DNA of 64,000 nt, taken from assembly GCA_963754065.1 (NCBI GenBank), contig CAVWFH010000034.1, positions 62,001 to 126,000 of the forward strand. Direction: 5' to 3'. This stretch comes from JALORV01 sp963754065 (lineage in GTDB: Bacteria > Pseudomonadota > Gammaproteobacteria > Burkholderiales > Burkholderiaceae_F). The notes beneath the pieces are model-generated. The model was given only the letters and a program-made list of their open reading frames with translations, had not been told where the DNA came from and ran no database searches. The position numbers and the translations under genes are program-made. Of this stretch, positions 1 to 11,670 are shown piece by piece (within the stretch, counting starts at the first letter, position 1; each line of letters starts with the position of its first letter).

Positions 1-501
1 GTCGACCATCAGGTTCTTGACGATCTCGACACCGTAATGGCGAGCGGTCTGGAAGCCGAACGTGTCGACGTAGGCCGGCAGGTCGAGGTCGTTGTCGATC
101 GTCTTTGGGACATGGACGATCTGCAGGCGTCCGGCGGCCGCCTGCTCGAGCCTCATTGCCGAATAGGCCGTGTCATCGCCGCCGATCGTGATGAGCCGGG
201 TGACGTTCAGGCGCAGCAGGGATTCGACGGCGTTCTCGAGAAACTTCGGGTCCTTCGTCGGGTTCGCGCGCGAGATGCCGATATGCGAGCCCCCGCGAAA
301 ATGGATGCGTGAGACCTCATCAGTCGTGAGTGGGGTGACGTGGGTGACGTCACCCTTCATGATCCACTCGAAGCCGTCGCGGATACCGATGACTTCGACG
401 CCTTCCAGAACCGCACGGATCGTCGCGGACGCTATGACACTGTTGATCCCGGGGGCGGGACCTCCGGCGACGAGGATGGCGAGATGCTGATGCTGGCTCA
501 T
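1..501 (-). CDS. pfp: 6-phosphofructokinase, probably PPi-dependent (partial, C-terminus outside window)
   Basis: Interconverts fructose 6-phosphate and fructose 1,6-bisphosphate in the cytoplasm. The reading frame starts at an ATG on the minus strand and runs off the left edge, giving the first 167 residues. Phosphofructokinase motifs are visible in order: GGPAPGIN near the N-terminus, IGGDDTA around residue 108, PKTIDND and TFGFQTAR. ATP-dependent bacterial enzymes carry Gly at the second position of the GGDG motif and in PGTIDND; Asp and Lys at these places are the known marks of PPi-dependent enzymes, so I infer PPi is the phosphoryl donor. It is divergent from the class I aldolase next door, which uses its product. 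The rest of the protein is missing, so the subfamily is not settled. Confidence 0.85.
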   Translation of the reverse strand, partial: MSQHQHLAILVAGGPAPGINSVIASATIRAVLEGVEVIGIRDGFEWIMKGDVTHVTPLTTDEVSRIHFRGGSHIGISRANPTKDPKFLENAVESLLRLNVTRLITIGGDDTAYSAMRLEQAAAGRLQIVHVPKTIDNDLDLPAYVDTFGFQTARHYGVEIVKNLMVD

Positions 502-695
502 GGGGCGATACTCGCGCTCAGCTTACCCCGCTGGGTGGCGTGACGGATGAAACGGAGCGACGTCGCGGAATCCGAAAACTCGGACAGCACATTTCGCCCT
601 CTGGCAAACGCCTCTCCCGGAACCGGCTCGACTCCACGGAGTGCGCTGGCGTCGGTAACGATGCACACTTGGCCCCTTGCAGGAAAGGACAACCG

Positions 696-1721
696 ATGAA
701 CACTCAAAGCCAACTTCAGACAACAGTAGGAGCGCTGGTACAGAAGGGCAAAGGGATTCTGGCAGCCGACGAAAGCAGCCCCACGATCGCCAAGCGGTTC
801 AACTCGATCGGCGTCGAGTCGACGGAGGAGAATCGACGAACCTATCGACACATGCTGCTGGCAACGCCCGGGCTCGGTGAATTCATCAGCGGTGTGATCC
901 TCTATGAGGAAACATTGGGTCAGCGGGCGGACGACGGGTCTTCGATGTCTCAGTTGGCGACACGCCAGGGCATCGTGCCGGGGATCAAGGTCGACGCCGG
1001 CAAGATTCCTCTCGCTCGCGCCCCCGGTGACGAAATCACCCAGGGGCTGGACGGGCTGTCAAAGCGCCTTGATGGGTATCAGGCGCAAGGCGCGCGCTTT
1101 GCGAAATGGCGCGCCGTCTACAACGTGTCCGACACACTGCCGAGCCGACTTGCTGTCGAGGCCAATGCCGAAGCGCTGGCCCGCTACGCCGCAATTTGCC
1201 AGGAGCTCGGCATCGTGCCGATCGTTGAGCCCGAGGTCCTGATCGACGGCGACCACACCATCGAGCGCTGTGCCGAAGTCACCGAGGCCGTGCTGCACGA
1301 GGTGTTCCATGCACTGCATCGACATCGGGTCATTCTCGAGTACACGCTGCTGAAACCGAGCATGGTTGTGCCCGGCAAGGGGCACCCGCAACAGGCGACG
1401 CCGCCGGAAGTGGCCGCACATACGATCCGCATCCTGAGGCGCACGGTGCCGGCTGCCGTGCCGGGGATATTCTTCCTTTCCGGAGGTCAGACGCCTGCAG
1501 AAGCGACGGCGAATCTCGATGCGATGAACCGGCTCGGCGCGCAGCCATGGCAGTTGAGCTTCTCGTATGGGCGCGCGTTGCAGGACCCTGTCTTGAAGGC
1601 CTGGAAGGGACAAGCTGCCAATGCGAACGCGTCGCAAAGAGCACTGCTGAAACGCGCCCGGCTAAACGGCGCTGCGCGCGAAGGCAAGTACGTCGCGTCG
1701 CTGGAAGACTCGTCAGCCTGA
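696..1721 (+). CDS. Class I fructose-bisphosphate aldolase
   Basis: Cleaves fructose 1,6-bisphosphate to dihydroxyacetone phosphate and glyceraldehyde 3-phosphate through a Schiff base. The 341-residue protein has the class I signatures: KGILAADES near residue 23, the VEPEVLIDG segment, and YTLLKPSM, whose Lys (about residue 220) should be the Schiff-base lysine. LSGGQTPAEAT near the C-terminus fits the phosphate-binding loop. An open frame extends further upstream, but the ATG chosen here follows a good AGGAAAGG ribosome binding site and begins where family members begin. It is divergent from the phosphofructokinase and converges on the glucan synthase gene, 34 bases away. Length is normal for the family. 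Confidence 0.95.
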   Translation: MNTQSQLQTTVGALVQKGKGILAADESSPTIAKRFNSIGVESTEENRRTYRHMLLATPGLGEFISGVILYEETLGQRADDGSSMSQLATRQGIVPGIKVDAGKIPLARAPGDEITQGLDGLSKRLDGYQAQGARFAKWRAVYNVSDTLPSRLAVEANAEALARYAAICQELGIVPIVEPEVLIDGDHTIERCAEVTEAVLHEVFHALHRHRVILEYTLLKPSMVVPGKGHPQQATPPEVAAHTIRILRRTVPAAVPGIFFLSGGQTPAEATANLDAMNRLGAQPWQLSFSYGRALQDPVLKAWKGQAANANASQRALLKRARLNGAAREGKYVASLEDSSA

Positions 1722-1755
1722 AGCCCGTTGCCACCGAATGCGGGCGCAGGGGCGG

Positions 1756-4700
1756 TCAGTCAACTGGCCCCAGTGTCACGCGCACGCTGTGAGCCGCGGC
1801 ATCGTCCACCAGCGGAATGGTCAGTCCGGGCAGTTCCTTGCCATCGAATTCCACCCGAAGCACGCCGCGTGCGACGCCCTGAGGGTTATCGATCACGAAT
1901 TCGTACACGGAACGTTTCGCCCGATAGCGAATCTTGAAGCTGCGCCACTGCTCGGGAATACAGGGATCGATCAGGATCTCGTGACCGCGCAGCTTGAACC
2001 CGAGCATGAACTCGATCCCGGCTCGATACATCCATCCCGCGGCGCCGGTGTACCAGCTCCAGCCGCCCCGTCCGGTATGCGGTGGTTCGCTGTACACGTC
2101 GGCGGCGATGACGAAGGGTTCCGCCTTGTAACGATGAATGCCGGCGCGCGTGGAGCTGTGGTTGATGGGATTCAGCATCTCGAACAGCTCGGCGGCACGC
2201 TCGCCGTCACCCTGCAGCGCGTGGGCGATTACGCACCAGACGGCCGCCTGCGTGTACTGCGCGCCGTTTTCGCGCACGCCGGGCAAGTAGCCTTTGATAT
2301 ACCCTGGCTCGTGCGTCGATCGGTCAAATGGCGGCGCGAACAGCAGCACCATGTTGTCGCCGGGCTTGACCAGATGCTCGCCAACGGACTCCATTGCTCG
2401 GCGCGCACGCACAGGATCGCCCGCGCCTGATATCAGCGCCCAACTTTGGGCGATTGAGTCGATCCGGCATTCGGCATTGCCCGACGCGCCAAGTGGGGTT
2501 CCATCGTCGAAGTACGCGCGGCGATACCAGGCGCCGTCCCATGCCTCGCGTTCGACGGCCGCCTGAAGGCGGTCTGCGTGGTCGGACCATGCACGTGCAC
2601 GCACGGTCTCGCCGCGCTGCTGGGCCAGGGGCGCGAACTCGCGCAACGTCGCACACAGGAACCAGGCGAGCCAGATGCTTTCTCCACGACCTTCGGCGCC
2701 CACGCGATTCATGCCGTCGTTCCAGTCGCCGCCACCCATGAGCGGCAGGCCGTGCTGGCCGACTGCCATGCTGACGTCGAGCGCAAGGGCACAGTGTTCG
2801 AACACCGTTGCGGTGTCATCCGAGATGGCAGGCTCGAAGTACATCGCTTCGCTCTCCGGCGACAGGAGGGCGCCCTCGACGAACGGAACCCGTTCATCCA
2901 GCACGCTCGTGTCGCCTGTCGTGGTCAGGTAGTGGCTGACGCAATACGGCAACCAGACGCGATCGTCGGAAAAGTGCGTTCGCACGCCACGGCCGAAAGG
3001 GGGATGCCACCAGTGCTGTACGTCGCCTTCGCGGAACTGGTGCGATGAGGCGTTGACGATCTGCCGGCGGGTCAGGTCCGGTCGCGCAATCGTCAGGGCC
3101 ATGACATCCTGCAACTGGTCACGGAATCCATACGCACCACCGGCCTGGTAGAACGCGCTGCGGGCGTACAGCCGGCAGACGATCGCCTGGTACAGAAGCC
3201 AGTGATTCAGGATCAGGTTCACTTGCGGATCCGGCGTCTCGACCTGCACACAGTCGAGGATCTCGCGCCAGTGTTGCTTCACACGAAGCAGCTCGGCGTC
3301 GGCGTCCGGCACGGCCCGATAGCGCCTGATCAGTTCTCGCGCGGCGTCGACGCTGGCGGCCTGGCCCAGCACGAAGGTCAGCTCGATCTGGCCTTCCGGC
3401 TCGATCGTCAGTTCCCGCTGCAGCGCCACGCAAGGATCGAATCCGGCGCCACACCGTTGCGACAGCGGAACGTCGGCGGCGAGGGCTATCGGTGCTTCAA
3501 GATGGCCGTTGCGTCCGACAAACTCCTGCCTGTCGCAGGTCAGGCCATCGGCTGGCGTATCCCATGCCACAAACGCGACCCGGCTGCCGAACTCGCGATG
3601 CCATGGATTGTGCGCGAATACTCCGCCCGTCTCGGGATCGACCTCGGTGACTATGAACGGTGCATTGACGGTGCGCGAGAATCCCAGAACCCACTCGACA
3701 TAGGCGGTGATCGATAGGCGGCGGGTGTGGCTCGAGTGATTGATGAGCCGGAGCCGGGAGATCTTGATCGGATCTTCGGAGGCGACGAACTGGACCAGTT
3801 CGCTCTCGATGCCGTTGGACCGATGCTGAAAGCGCGCGTAGCCGTGGCCGAAGCGGGAGATATAGCTGGAGTCCTCGACCCGGATCGGCAGGGCGGTCGG
3901 TGTCCACAGAACCCCGGACTCGCGATCAAGGAGATAAAACGTCTCGCCAATCGGGTCGGACACCGGATCGTTGGACCACGGTGTCAGCTGGTTCTCCCGA
4001 CTGTTGCCAGCCCACGTATAGCCTGCCCCTGACTCGGAAACCTGGAAGCCGAATCCGTCGTTGGCGATGATGTTGATCCATGGCAGCGGTGTTCGTTGGC
4101 CGCGATTCAGGACGACGACGTATTCGCGCCCGCCGTCCGTGAAACCGCCCAGCCCGTTTGGAAACTGCAGGGGAGGTGAATGAAGGAGTTTCGACGTACT
4201 GGGTGCCACGAGTACGCGCGGCCCGACATGCGGGGCCGGCTCACGGTGCCGCAACGCCAGATGCGCAGACAAATTGCCCTGGCCGCAGACGACGACGACG
4301 CGGGCGGCAGTTAGCAGCAGCGCCCGTTCGTCCTCGCTGAGAAGATCGGCGCGGAGAACGTAGATCGCGCCACGTCCTCCCGGATCGTCGCCGCCCGTGC
4401 GGGCATTGCTTTCGCGAACCCGCATCTCGAGATCGTGTTGCAGGCCTTCCGCGTACGAGGTCGCCTGTTCGTTCAGGACGACGAGGTCGATACCGAGGCG
4501 CTTCACATGGAGATACTCATGCGCGGTCAGCAGCTGGCGGATCACGCCGATGTCCGCGCCATCTTCGATCCGCGCGAGCAGGATCGGGCGGTCACCTGAA
4601 ATCCCGAACTTCCACAGGCCCGATACCGGAAGCCGATTACCCTGCAGCAGCTCGCGCGGGGCCCGCAGCAACGCGTCCGAGTGCAGGATGCGACTGGCGA

Positions 4701-7700
4701 GTTGCTGAAAGACCTGGGCCTCGCCCGGTTCAATGCCGAGGTAGTGCAGCTTGACCTGGGCATGGGTCCAGGCCAGCGTCGATGCGCGGTCGAATGCGCC
4801 CGGATCATGGTACTTGTCGGCCAGATTGAGGATCGACTCGCGACTGGTGGCGGTCATCGTTGCAAACGAGGCATGCACCGTCGCGCCCGGAGGTATGGCG
4901 AGCCGAATGCGCAGACTGGCGACCGGATCCAGCACGGCGCCGACCGTGTTCGACAGGCGCCGTCCTTCCATCAGGGACAAGGGCGCCCGGACCGAGCGGC
5001 CGCGTCCGAGGAACTTCGCCCGGTCCGTCTCGAACTCGATGCCGGAGCTGCTGTCGTCCTTGCTGTCATAGGCCACCACGTGCGCTGCCCATAGCGTTTC
5101 GTCGTCAGACGAACGCGGCCGACGGGTCGCGATCAGACCGTTGACCGCGGACACATACTCTGTCTGCACGAACAGATTCGAGAAGGCCGGATGGGCCTCG
5201 TCGGCTGCCGGCATGGCGAGCACGATCTCTGCGTACGATGTGATCTCTATCTCGCGCCGCCGCGACCCGGTGTTCTTCAGCGTCAACCGGCGGATCTCGA
5301 CGTCGTCTTCGGCCGAAACCATGATCTCCATCGACGATTCGATGCCGGCGTCTGCGCGCTGGATGCGCACCCGGTCCTCGGCGAACTCGGCCTCGTAATG
5401 AACGGGCTCGACGCACACCGGCTGGTAGCCGGCGGACCACAGGTACCCACTCGCCGGATCACGCAGGTAGAGATAGGTTCCCCAGCAATCGCGCGTCGCG
5501 TCTTCGCGCCATCGAGTCACGGCCAGATCGCGCCAACGGCTGTAGCCCGAGCCGGCCGCCGTGACCATCACGCTGTAGCGGCCGTTTGAAAGCAACTGGG
5601 TTGCCGGCGGTACTGCGTGCGGCGAATTGACCCGGCGATCCATTGGCACCGATGCAGAGCTTGCGATCGCCGGCGTCGCCCGATCCGAGCGGGGCATGGC
5701 AAGCGTTACATCCCGCTGCGCGGTTTCCTGCAACAGCAACTCGGCTGACTGCACCATCGGTATGCGATGGAAACGGTGTCGCATCTCGCCTTGGAGAATC
5801 ACGTTCGAAAGAGCGACCAGCGTCATTCCCTGGTGATGCGCCATGTACGCCCGAACGATCGCGACTTCTTTCGACTTCGGTAACCGGCCGGACGTGAAGT
5901 CGAGCGCCTCGTAGAAACCGTAGCGTCCCAAGGCGCCGACTGCGGTCAGGCGTTCGAAATTCGACACGGCCGACTTGGCGTCGTACATCGCCGCGAGCGC
6001 CGTCGCGTAAGGGGCGACCACCGTGTCCTTTGCCAACCCCCGCTTCAGTCCCAGGCCGGGGACGCCGAAGTTCGAGTACTGGTAGGTGAGGTGAATGTCG
6101 CGTGAGTTGTAGGCCGACTCGGAGATGCCCCAGGGAACCTTGCGCTCGCGTCCGTAATTGATATGCCGGTCGACGACACGGCGCACGGTCGCTTCGAGCA
6201 GACTGCCGTGCGGTGTATCCATCAGCAGCGACGGCATCAGGTACTCGAACATCGATCCCGACCATGAAACCAGCGCTGCACCGCCGTCGACCGGGACGAG
6301 TGTGCGGCCGAGCCGGAACCAATGCGACGCGGGAACGTCGCGCTTCGCAATCGTGATGAAACTCGTCAGCCTCGCCTCCGACGCAAGCAGGTCGTAACAG
6401 CCCAGGTCGAGCCGGGCATCCTCGACCAGATATCCGATCGAAAACAGATCGCGCGTCTCGTCATACAGGAAGCGGAAATCCATCTCATCGAACATCTGGC
6501 GGGCGCGGCGCGAGAGGATGTTCAGCCGGTCGGCCAGTTCGGCGACCGCGTGTCGTGAACGCTGGAGATCGGCCCCGGCTTCGGGCTCCACCGGATGGAT
6601 CACCGTGGCAGCGACGATGTCGGTGACCCCGCTGTCCGGGCGCTCGCGCTCGATCGCCTGCGAGCCAGGGCGCCAGGTCGAGCCATTCGCGACGCTGCCC
6701 GATGATGTTCAGGCGCATCGCTTCGGCCCAGAGCAAGGCCTCTTGCAGCTGACCGGCGCGGTCTTCGCTGGCCAGCGTGTTGACGATGTCATGCACATCG
6801 GACACAGCGGACTCGAGTGCTTCGCAGGTGCTGATCATGGTCAGGCCGGGCCGCTGGCGGCAACTCGAGCAACTGTTCGACTCGGTGCAGTGCCTCTTGC
6901 AACTGGTCGAAGCCAACACCCGCGGCGCCACGACTTGTGTCGGCGCGCGCGAGCGAGCGGCGCAGCAGCTCCACTTCGTCGCCGATCCCTGCCATGGCTC
7001 GTTCGTGACCCTGGGGTCGATCGAGAGCCTCCTTGCAGGCTTGCGATAGGACCAGCAGCATCGCGGCCAGATTGCCGCTGTCGACCGTCGATACGTACCT
7101 GGGTTCGAGCGGACGCAGGTCGAGCGTGTCGATCCAGTTCAGAAAGTGGCCACGATGACGCGGCAGGGCATCCATGCCATCCAGGGTCGCCTCGAGGCGA
7201 CTCGTCATTTCTTGCAGGCTGATCCAGCCAAGGTCCCGTGCGGCCACAACGGACAGCAGGTACAGCCCGAAGTTGGTAGGCGAACTGCGATGGGCGACGA
7301 CCGGTGACGGATCCTCCTGGAAATTGTCCGGAGGCAAGTAGTGATTCGCCTTGGTCACGAAGGTCGTGAAGTAAAGCCAGGTACGACGGGCGATCAGTCG
7401 TAGTTCGACGATGTCCGCAGACGCGACCGATCCGGCCGCTCCGTGCTCAGTCGGTGTGCTGATGCTCCTTGCAATGAACGGCGACAGCAACCACAGGGCA
7501 ATCAGCGGCAGTGCCATCCAGAATCGGTCGGGTTGGACGGTGAACACCGCGATCCCCACGACGATGACGATCACCATGCTGGGCAGCATGCTGCTGATGA
7601 AGCTTCGGACGGACAAGCGCGCTGCCTGACTGCACCTGCGCGCTCGTGTTCCACTCGAGCAGATTGCGGCGCTTCGCCAGACGCACCAGGGTGCGCACGA

Positions 7701-10469
7701 TCGCATCGCTCGTCAGCCAGGCCCGATGTGCAAGCAGTGCCAGGTTGACGCCGCCGCGCAACACGCCCGACACGGAATCGGCCGCCAGGCTTCGCAGCCA
7801 ATGGCTGCGGTCGAGATTGGGCCGTGGCACAAGGCGTTCGACCAACGGAAGCAGTTGCGGAAGCAGCAGCGCAACCAGCGCCAGGCCGATCCAGGGTCCC
7901 GGTGAGGCTGCCGGAATCAGCCAGCTGGCCGCCAGCATTGCGAACATGGCCGGTGCCGACAGCGAGCGGCGCAGATTCTCGAGCATCTTCCATCGCGCCA
8001 ACGCTGGAATGGAGTGCCTGTATCGACCGCAGATCCAGGGCAGCAGCTGCCAGTCGCCGCGCACCCAGCGGTGCGAGCGCATGTCCGCGACACCGGTGTG
8101 CGATGGAAATTCCTCGAACAACTCGACGTCGCTGACAAACCCGCAGCGCGCAAAGCTGCCTTCCAGTAGATCATGACTCAGGATGGCGTTCTCCGGCGTC
8201 CGACCGGCAAGCGAAGCCTCGAATGCATCCACGTCGTACAGGCCCTTGCCGGTGAAGTTGCCTTCACCGAACAGATCCTGATTGACGTCCGACACCTGGA
8301 ACGTGTACGGGTCGACGCCGGCGTTTCCGGAGAACAATTGCTGGAAGCGAGTAGCGCCGACGCGAGTAGGCAGCGCCGGCGTGATTCGCGGCTGCAGGAT
8401 TGCGTAGCCCTGAACGACCCGGCCGCTCGCGTCCGACTGCGGCCGGTTCAGCGGATGCTCCAGAGTGCCCACCAGTTCGGCCGCCGCGTCGATCGGCAGG
8501 ATCGTGTCGGCGTCGAGCGTCAGGACGAAGCGCACCCCATCGGGTGGCGGCACATAGTGCGCGTCAGTGAGGAAAGTCGTGTCCTGCGCGCCTCGCAACA
8601 GGCGATTGAACTCCTGCAGCTTGCCGCGCTTGCGCTCCCACCCCATCCATCGCGACTGGCCGGCGTTCCACAGGCGTCGACGATGGAAAAGGTAAAAGCG
8701 CTGGTGTTTATTCGAGTTCCCGTGCGCACCGGAGGAATAGCGGCTGTTCAGCTTCTGGATGGCCGCTACCGCGTAGTCATATTGCGCGCGATCTTCCGGC
8801 ATGTGCTCGTGATCGGCGTCGGCCCAATCGGTGAGCAGCGCAAAGTAGAGGGCGCCCGGGCCGGTCGACAGATGTCGCGTTTCGAGGTGATGAACTTGTT
8901 CGTCGATGGACTCGTCGCTACCGAGCATCGTCGGAACGACGACAAATGTGCGCATCGATGCCGGGATTCCGCCGGCAAGGTCCAAGCGGGGCAGATGCCG
9001 GGGCGCAACGGACAAACCGACCAGCCGGTTGACAAGCGTGACGGCGATGTCGGAGGCAGGAAAGATTGCCAACGCCCCGAGCATCAGGAGAGCAGTGTGG
9101 CCAATGCCCACATCGTCGCTCGCGGCAAACACGACGGCGAGAAGGCCGAAGGTCAGAAAGAAAAGCGCGCCGAGGTACAACGGCAGCGCGATCCGGAGCG
9201 CGGCCCGGAAGAACTGACGCGCGAGCGGAACTCGGTGTCCGATTTCGCGCTCGATGTCGACCCGACCGCCATCGATCAGGTAGTACCCGGGATCGCGCCG
9301 TCGCGCGTTCCCGTCGGCGTCGGCCTCTGCGGCGAGCCTGACTGCCACGCCCGCAACCTCAAACTCGGTCAGCGGCGACCTGCGCGCGAGTTCTTCGACT
9401 GCGTGGCGATAGCGGTCCCGGGTGATGAAGTCCATGCTGGCGTAAAGTGGCGCCGCGCACAGGGCCTGGTGCACTTGGCTGGCTGCCTCGACGAATTGCT
9501 GCCACTCAAACGAGGAGATCTGACGCAGGCTGGTAATCAGATTGCGCACGGAAAGATCGGCGGCTGTCTGCCGGTCGACCTCGAGTCGAACGACTTCTTC
9601 CGGGTGGGTGCCCTCCTTGCCTAGCCGTTCGGTCAACGCCCTGAGAACGGGCGCAGCCACCACGTCGGCGTAACGCAGATCGCTGATAAAGCTGCGCCGC
9701 TGAGGCGCGCGGCAGCGGCAGGTCGTCGGAAAACGGCCAGCTCGACTCCGTCGACGCAGCGCTGGAACCGAGCCCGAGCAGCGCGTCGACAAAGCGATCC
9801 GCCAGTTCGCGACCGTCGATCGATTCGACGATGCGAGCCGCCAGGCGTCGCAGATTTTCGATCATCACGATGCGCAACATGATCGGCAGCGCCCATAGCT
9901 CGGCCAGTGTCAATGGCTGGACACGCTGATACGCGACGACGAAGCGGTGCAGAAGGTCGGAGTCGAAACGGCTGTCGGTGTGCGCGGTGAAGGCCCACGC
10001 GATGCCGTAGATGCGAGGCAGTCCTATCAGTGGGCCGCTGTCCAGCGCCGGAAGTTCTCCGAAGAAACGGGACGGCAGCAACGACCGTATGTCGCGGACT
10101 TGCTCTTCAACGATATGGAAATTGTTGAGCAGCCATTCGGCGGCCGGCGTGATCGAGCTCTGCTTGTCGACGGCGGCGGCAATGGCCTCGTAAGCGCCGA
10201 TGAGTACCCGGGCATTGTCGGCACCGCGCCGCGCGAAGCCGAACCAGGGCAGGCGCAGATCACCGGTTGTCTGTGCTTCCGCAAGACTCTCGGCGTGTTG
10301 CTCGAGTCGCTCCGGGCTGAACACTTCGGCCCACAGCGGCTCGTCGCGTGCCCCCCAGCGCTGAGGCCTCGACAGCGCAAAGAACCAGTTCGATAGATAG
10401 CGGTAGAAGTTCAGCGCTGGCCCTGAGAGGATGGTTCGAGTGCCCGCCGATGCGTTGAACCCTGATCAT
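1756..10469 (-). pseudogene. ndvB: Cyclic beta-1,2-glucan synthase (NdvB type), broken over five reading frames
   Basis: This enzyme makes and cyclises periplasmic beta-1,2-glucan at the inner membrane; intact relatives have about 2,800-2,900 residues, matching this span. Five consecutive pieces lie in different frames: about 10470-9700 (N-terminal, ending ...FSDDLPLPR), 9700-7640 (GT84 glycosyltransferase with TLDADTILP, SHDLLEGSFA and HRWVRGDWQ plus membrane segments), 7640-6850 (membrane and glycoamylase-like region), 6860-6650, and 6650-1756 (rest of the glycoamylase-like domain, carbohydrate-binding domains and the GH94 phosphorylase domain with GGDWNDGMNRVG). Each piece joins the next with no loss of conserved sequence, so four single-base shifts are needed. 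The 5' end is unclear: the first frame is preceded by a stop with no good start codon, so a fifth shift is possible. Whether this is a real pseudogene or an assembly indel problem cannot be told from sequence alone. Confidence 0.88.
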
Positions 10470-10557
10470 CGGCTAAAGGCACCCTGTTTGGCGGAGACGT
10501 GGCGAGGTGATCATCCACTCAGAACCCGACATTGTCGAACCACGCGTTGAGCTGTGA

Positions 10558-11559
10558 TCAGTTGTCCTTGGCAACGGACATGCCACCCACCCCGGCTGCG
10601 TGGGCCTGCTGGTCGGCGTGGTAGCTCGAGCGCACCATCGCGCCGCAGGCGGCGTGTGAGAAACCCATGCTGGCCGCTTCGGACTCGAACCTGCGGAACA
10701 CGTCCGGGTGCACGTAGCGGCGCACGGGCAGATGATGGCTTGTCGGAGCGAGGTACTGACCGATGGTCAGCATGTCGACCCCATGTGCACGCAGGTCACG
10801 CATCACCTGCAGGATCTCGTCGTCGGTTTCGCCGAGCCCGACCATCAGGCCGCTCTTGGTCGGCACGCCCGGCACGCGGTGCTTGAATTCCTGCAGCAGT
10901 GTCAGGGAGTGCTGGTAGTCGGACCCCGGCCGCGACTCGCGATACAGGCGCGGCACGGTCTCGAGGTTGTGATTCATCACGTCGGGTGGAGCGGCCTGCA
11001 GTATTGCCAGCGCGCGCTCGAGCCGGCCGCGGAAGTCGGGCACCAGGACTTCGATCCGCGTGGCGGGCGACCACTCGCGCGTGGCGCGGATGCAGTCGAC
11101 GAAATGCTGGGCGCCGCCGTCCTTCAGGTCATCACGATCGACCGAGGTGATGACCACGTAATTGAGCTTGAGCGCCGCGATCGTCCGTGCCAGGTTCAGC
11201 GGCTCGTCGGCGTCGAGCGGATCGGGTCGGCCGTGGCCGACGTCGCAAAACGGGCAACGGCGCGTGCACTTGTCGCCCATGATCATGAACGTGGCGGTGC
11301 CCTTGCCGAAGCACTCGCCAATGTTCGGGCAGGTGGCTTCCTCGCACACCGTGTGCAACTTGTGCTCGCGCAAAATGGCCTTGATCTCGTAGAACCGTGT
11401 GGCCGGCGAACCGGCCTTGACGCGAATCCACTCCGGCTTCTTCAGCACCTCATTCGCGGGGACCGGCTTGATGTCGAACTTCTTGAACACCTTGCCGGTC
11501 TTCGCCTCACCCTTGAGCTTGGCGTAGGGATCGCGCACGGTGGGACTTTGGTCTGACAT
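10558..11559 (-). CDS. lipA: Lipoyl synthase
   Basis: Radical SAM enzyme that inserts two sulfurs into protein-bound octanoyl groups to make lipoate. The 333-residue protein has both cluster motifs: the auxiliary cluster cysteines in CEEATCPNIGEC (about residues 71-82) and the radical SAM cysteines in CTRRCPFCD (about residues 97-105), plus the C-terminal RSSYHAD segment whose serine ligates the auxiliary cluster in this family. It follows lipB by 111 bases on the same strand, the usual octanoyltransferase-lipoyl synthase pair. The spacer contains GC-rich inverted repeats around 11574-11600 that could form a hairpin in the lipA leader. Length and start agree with the family. Confidence 0.98.
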   Translation of the reverse strand: MSDQSPTVRDPYAKLKGEAKTGKVFKKFDIKPVPANEVLKKPEWIRVKAGSPATRFYEIKAILREHKLHTVCEEATCPNIGECFGKGTATFMIMGDKCTRRCPFCDVGHGRPDPLDADEPLNLARTIAALKLNYVVITSVDRDDLKDGGAQHFVDCIRATREWSPATRIEVLVPDFRGRLERALAILQAAPPDVMNHNLETVPRLYRESRPGSDYQHSLTLLQEFKHRVPGVPTKSGLMVGLGETDDEILQVMRDLRAHGVDMLTIGQYLAPTSHHLPVRRYVHPDVFRRFESEAASMGFSHAACGAMVRSSYHADQQAHAAGVGGMSVAKDN

Positions 11560-11670
11560 GATGGGATCGTCGAGGCTGCCGCCCGGAACCCGGGCAGCGC
11601 TACGCTAGGAAGGCGAAGTGTAGCCAAGACCCCGGTGTAACCGAGCCCCCGCCCTTCAAGCCGATGCTGT

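Noticed and set aside
1738..2430. 230-codon forward frame and other long forward frames under the glucan synthase
   Set aside because: Antisense to the GH94 domain; amino acid composition is typical of shadows.
8173..9624. 483-codon forward open frame inside the glucan synthase region
   Set aside because: It is the antisense shadow of the GT84 domain. GC-rich genes give long opposite-strand frames, and its protein has no family features.
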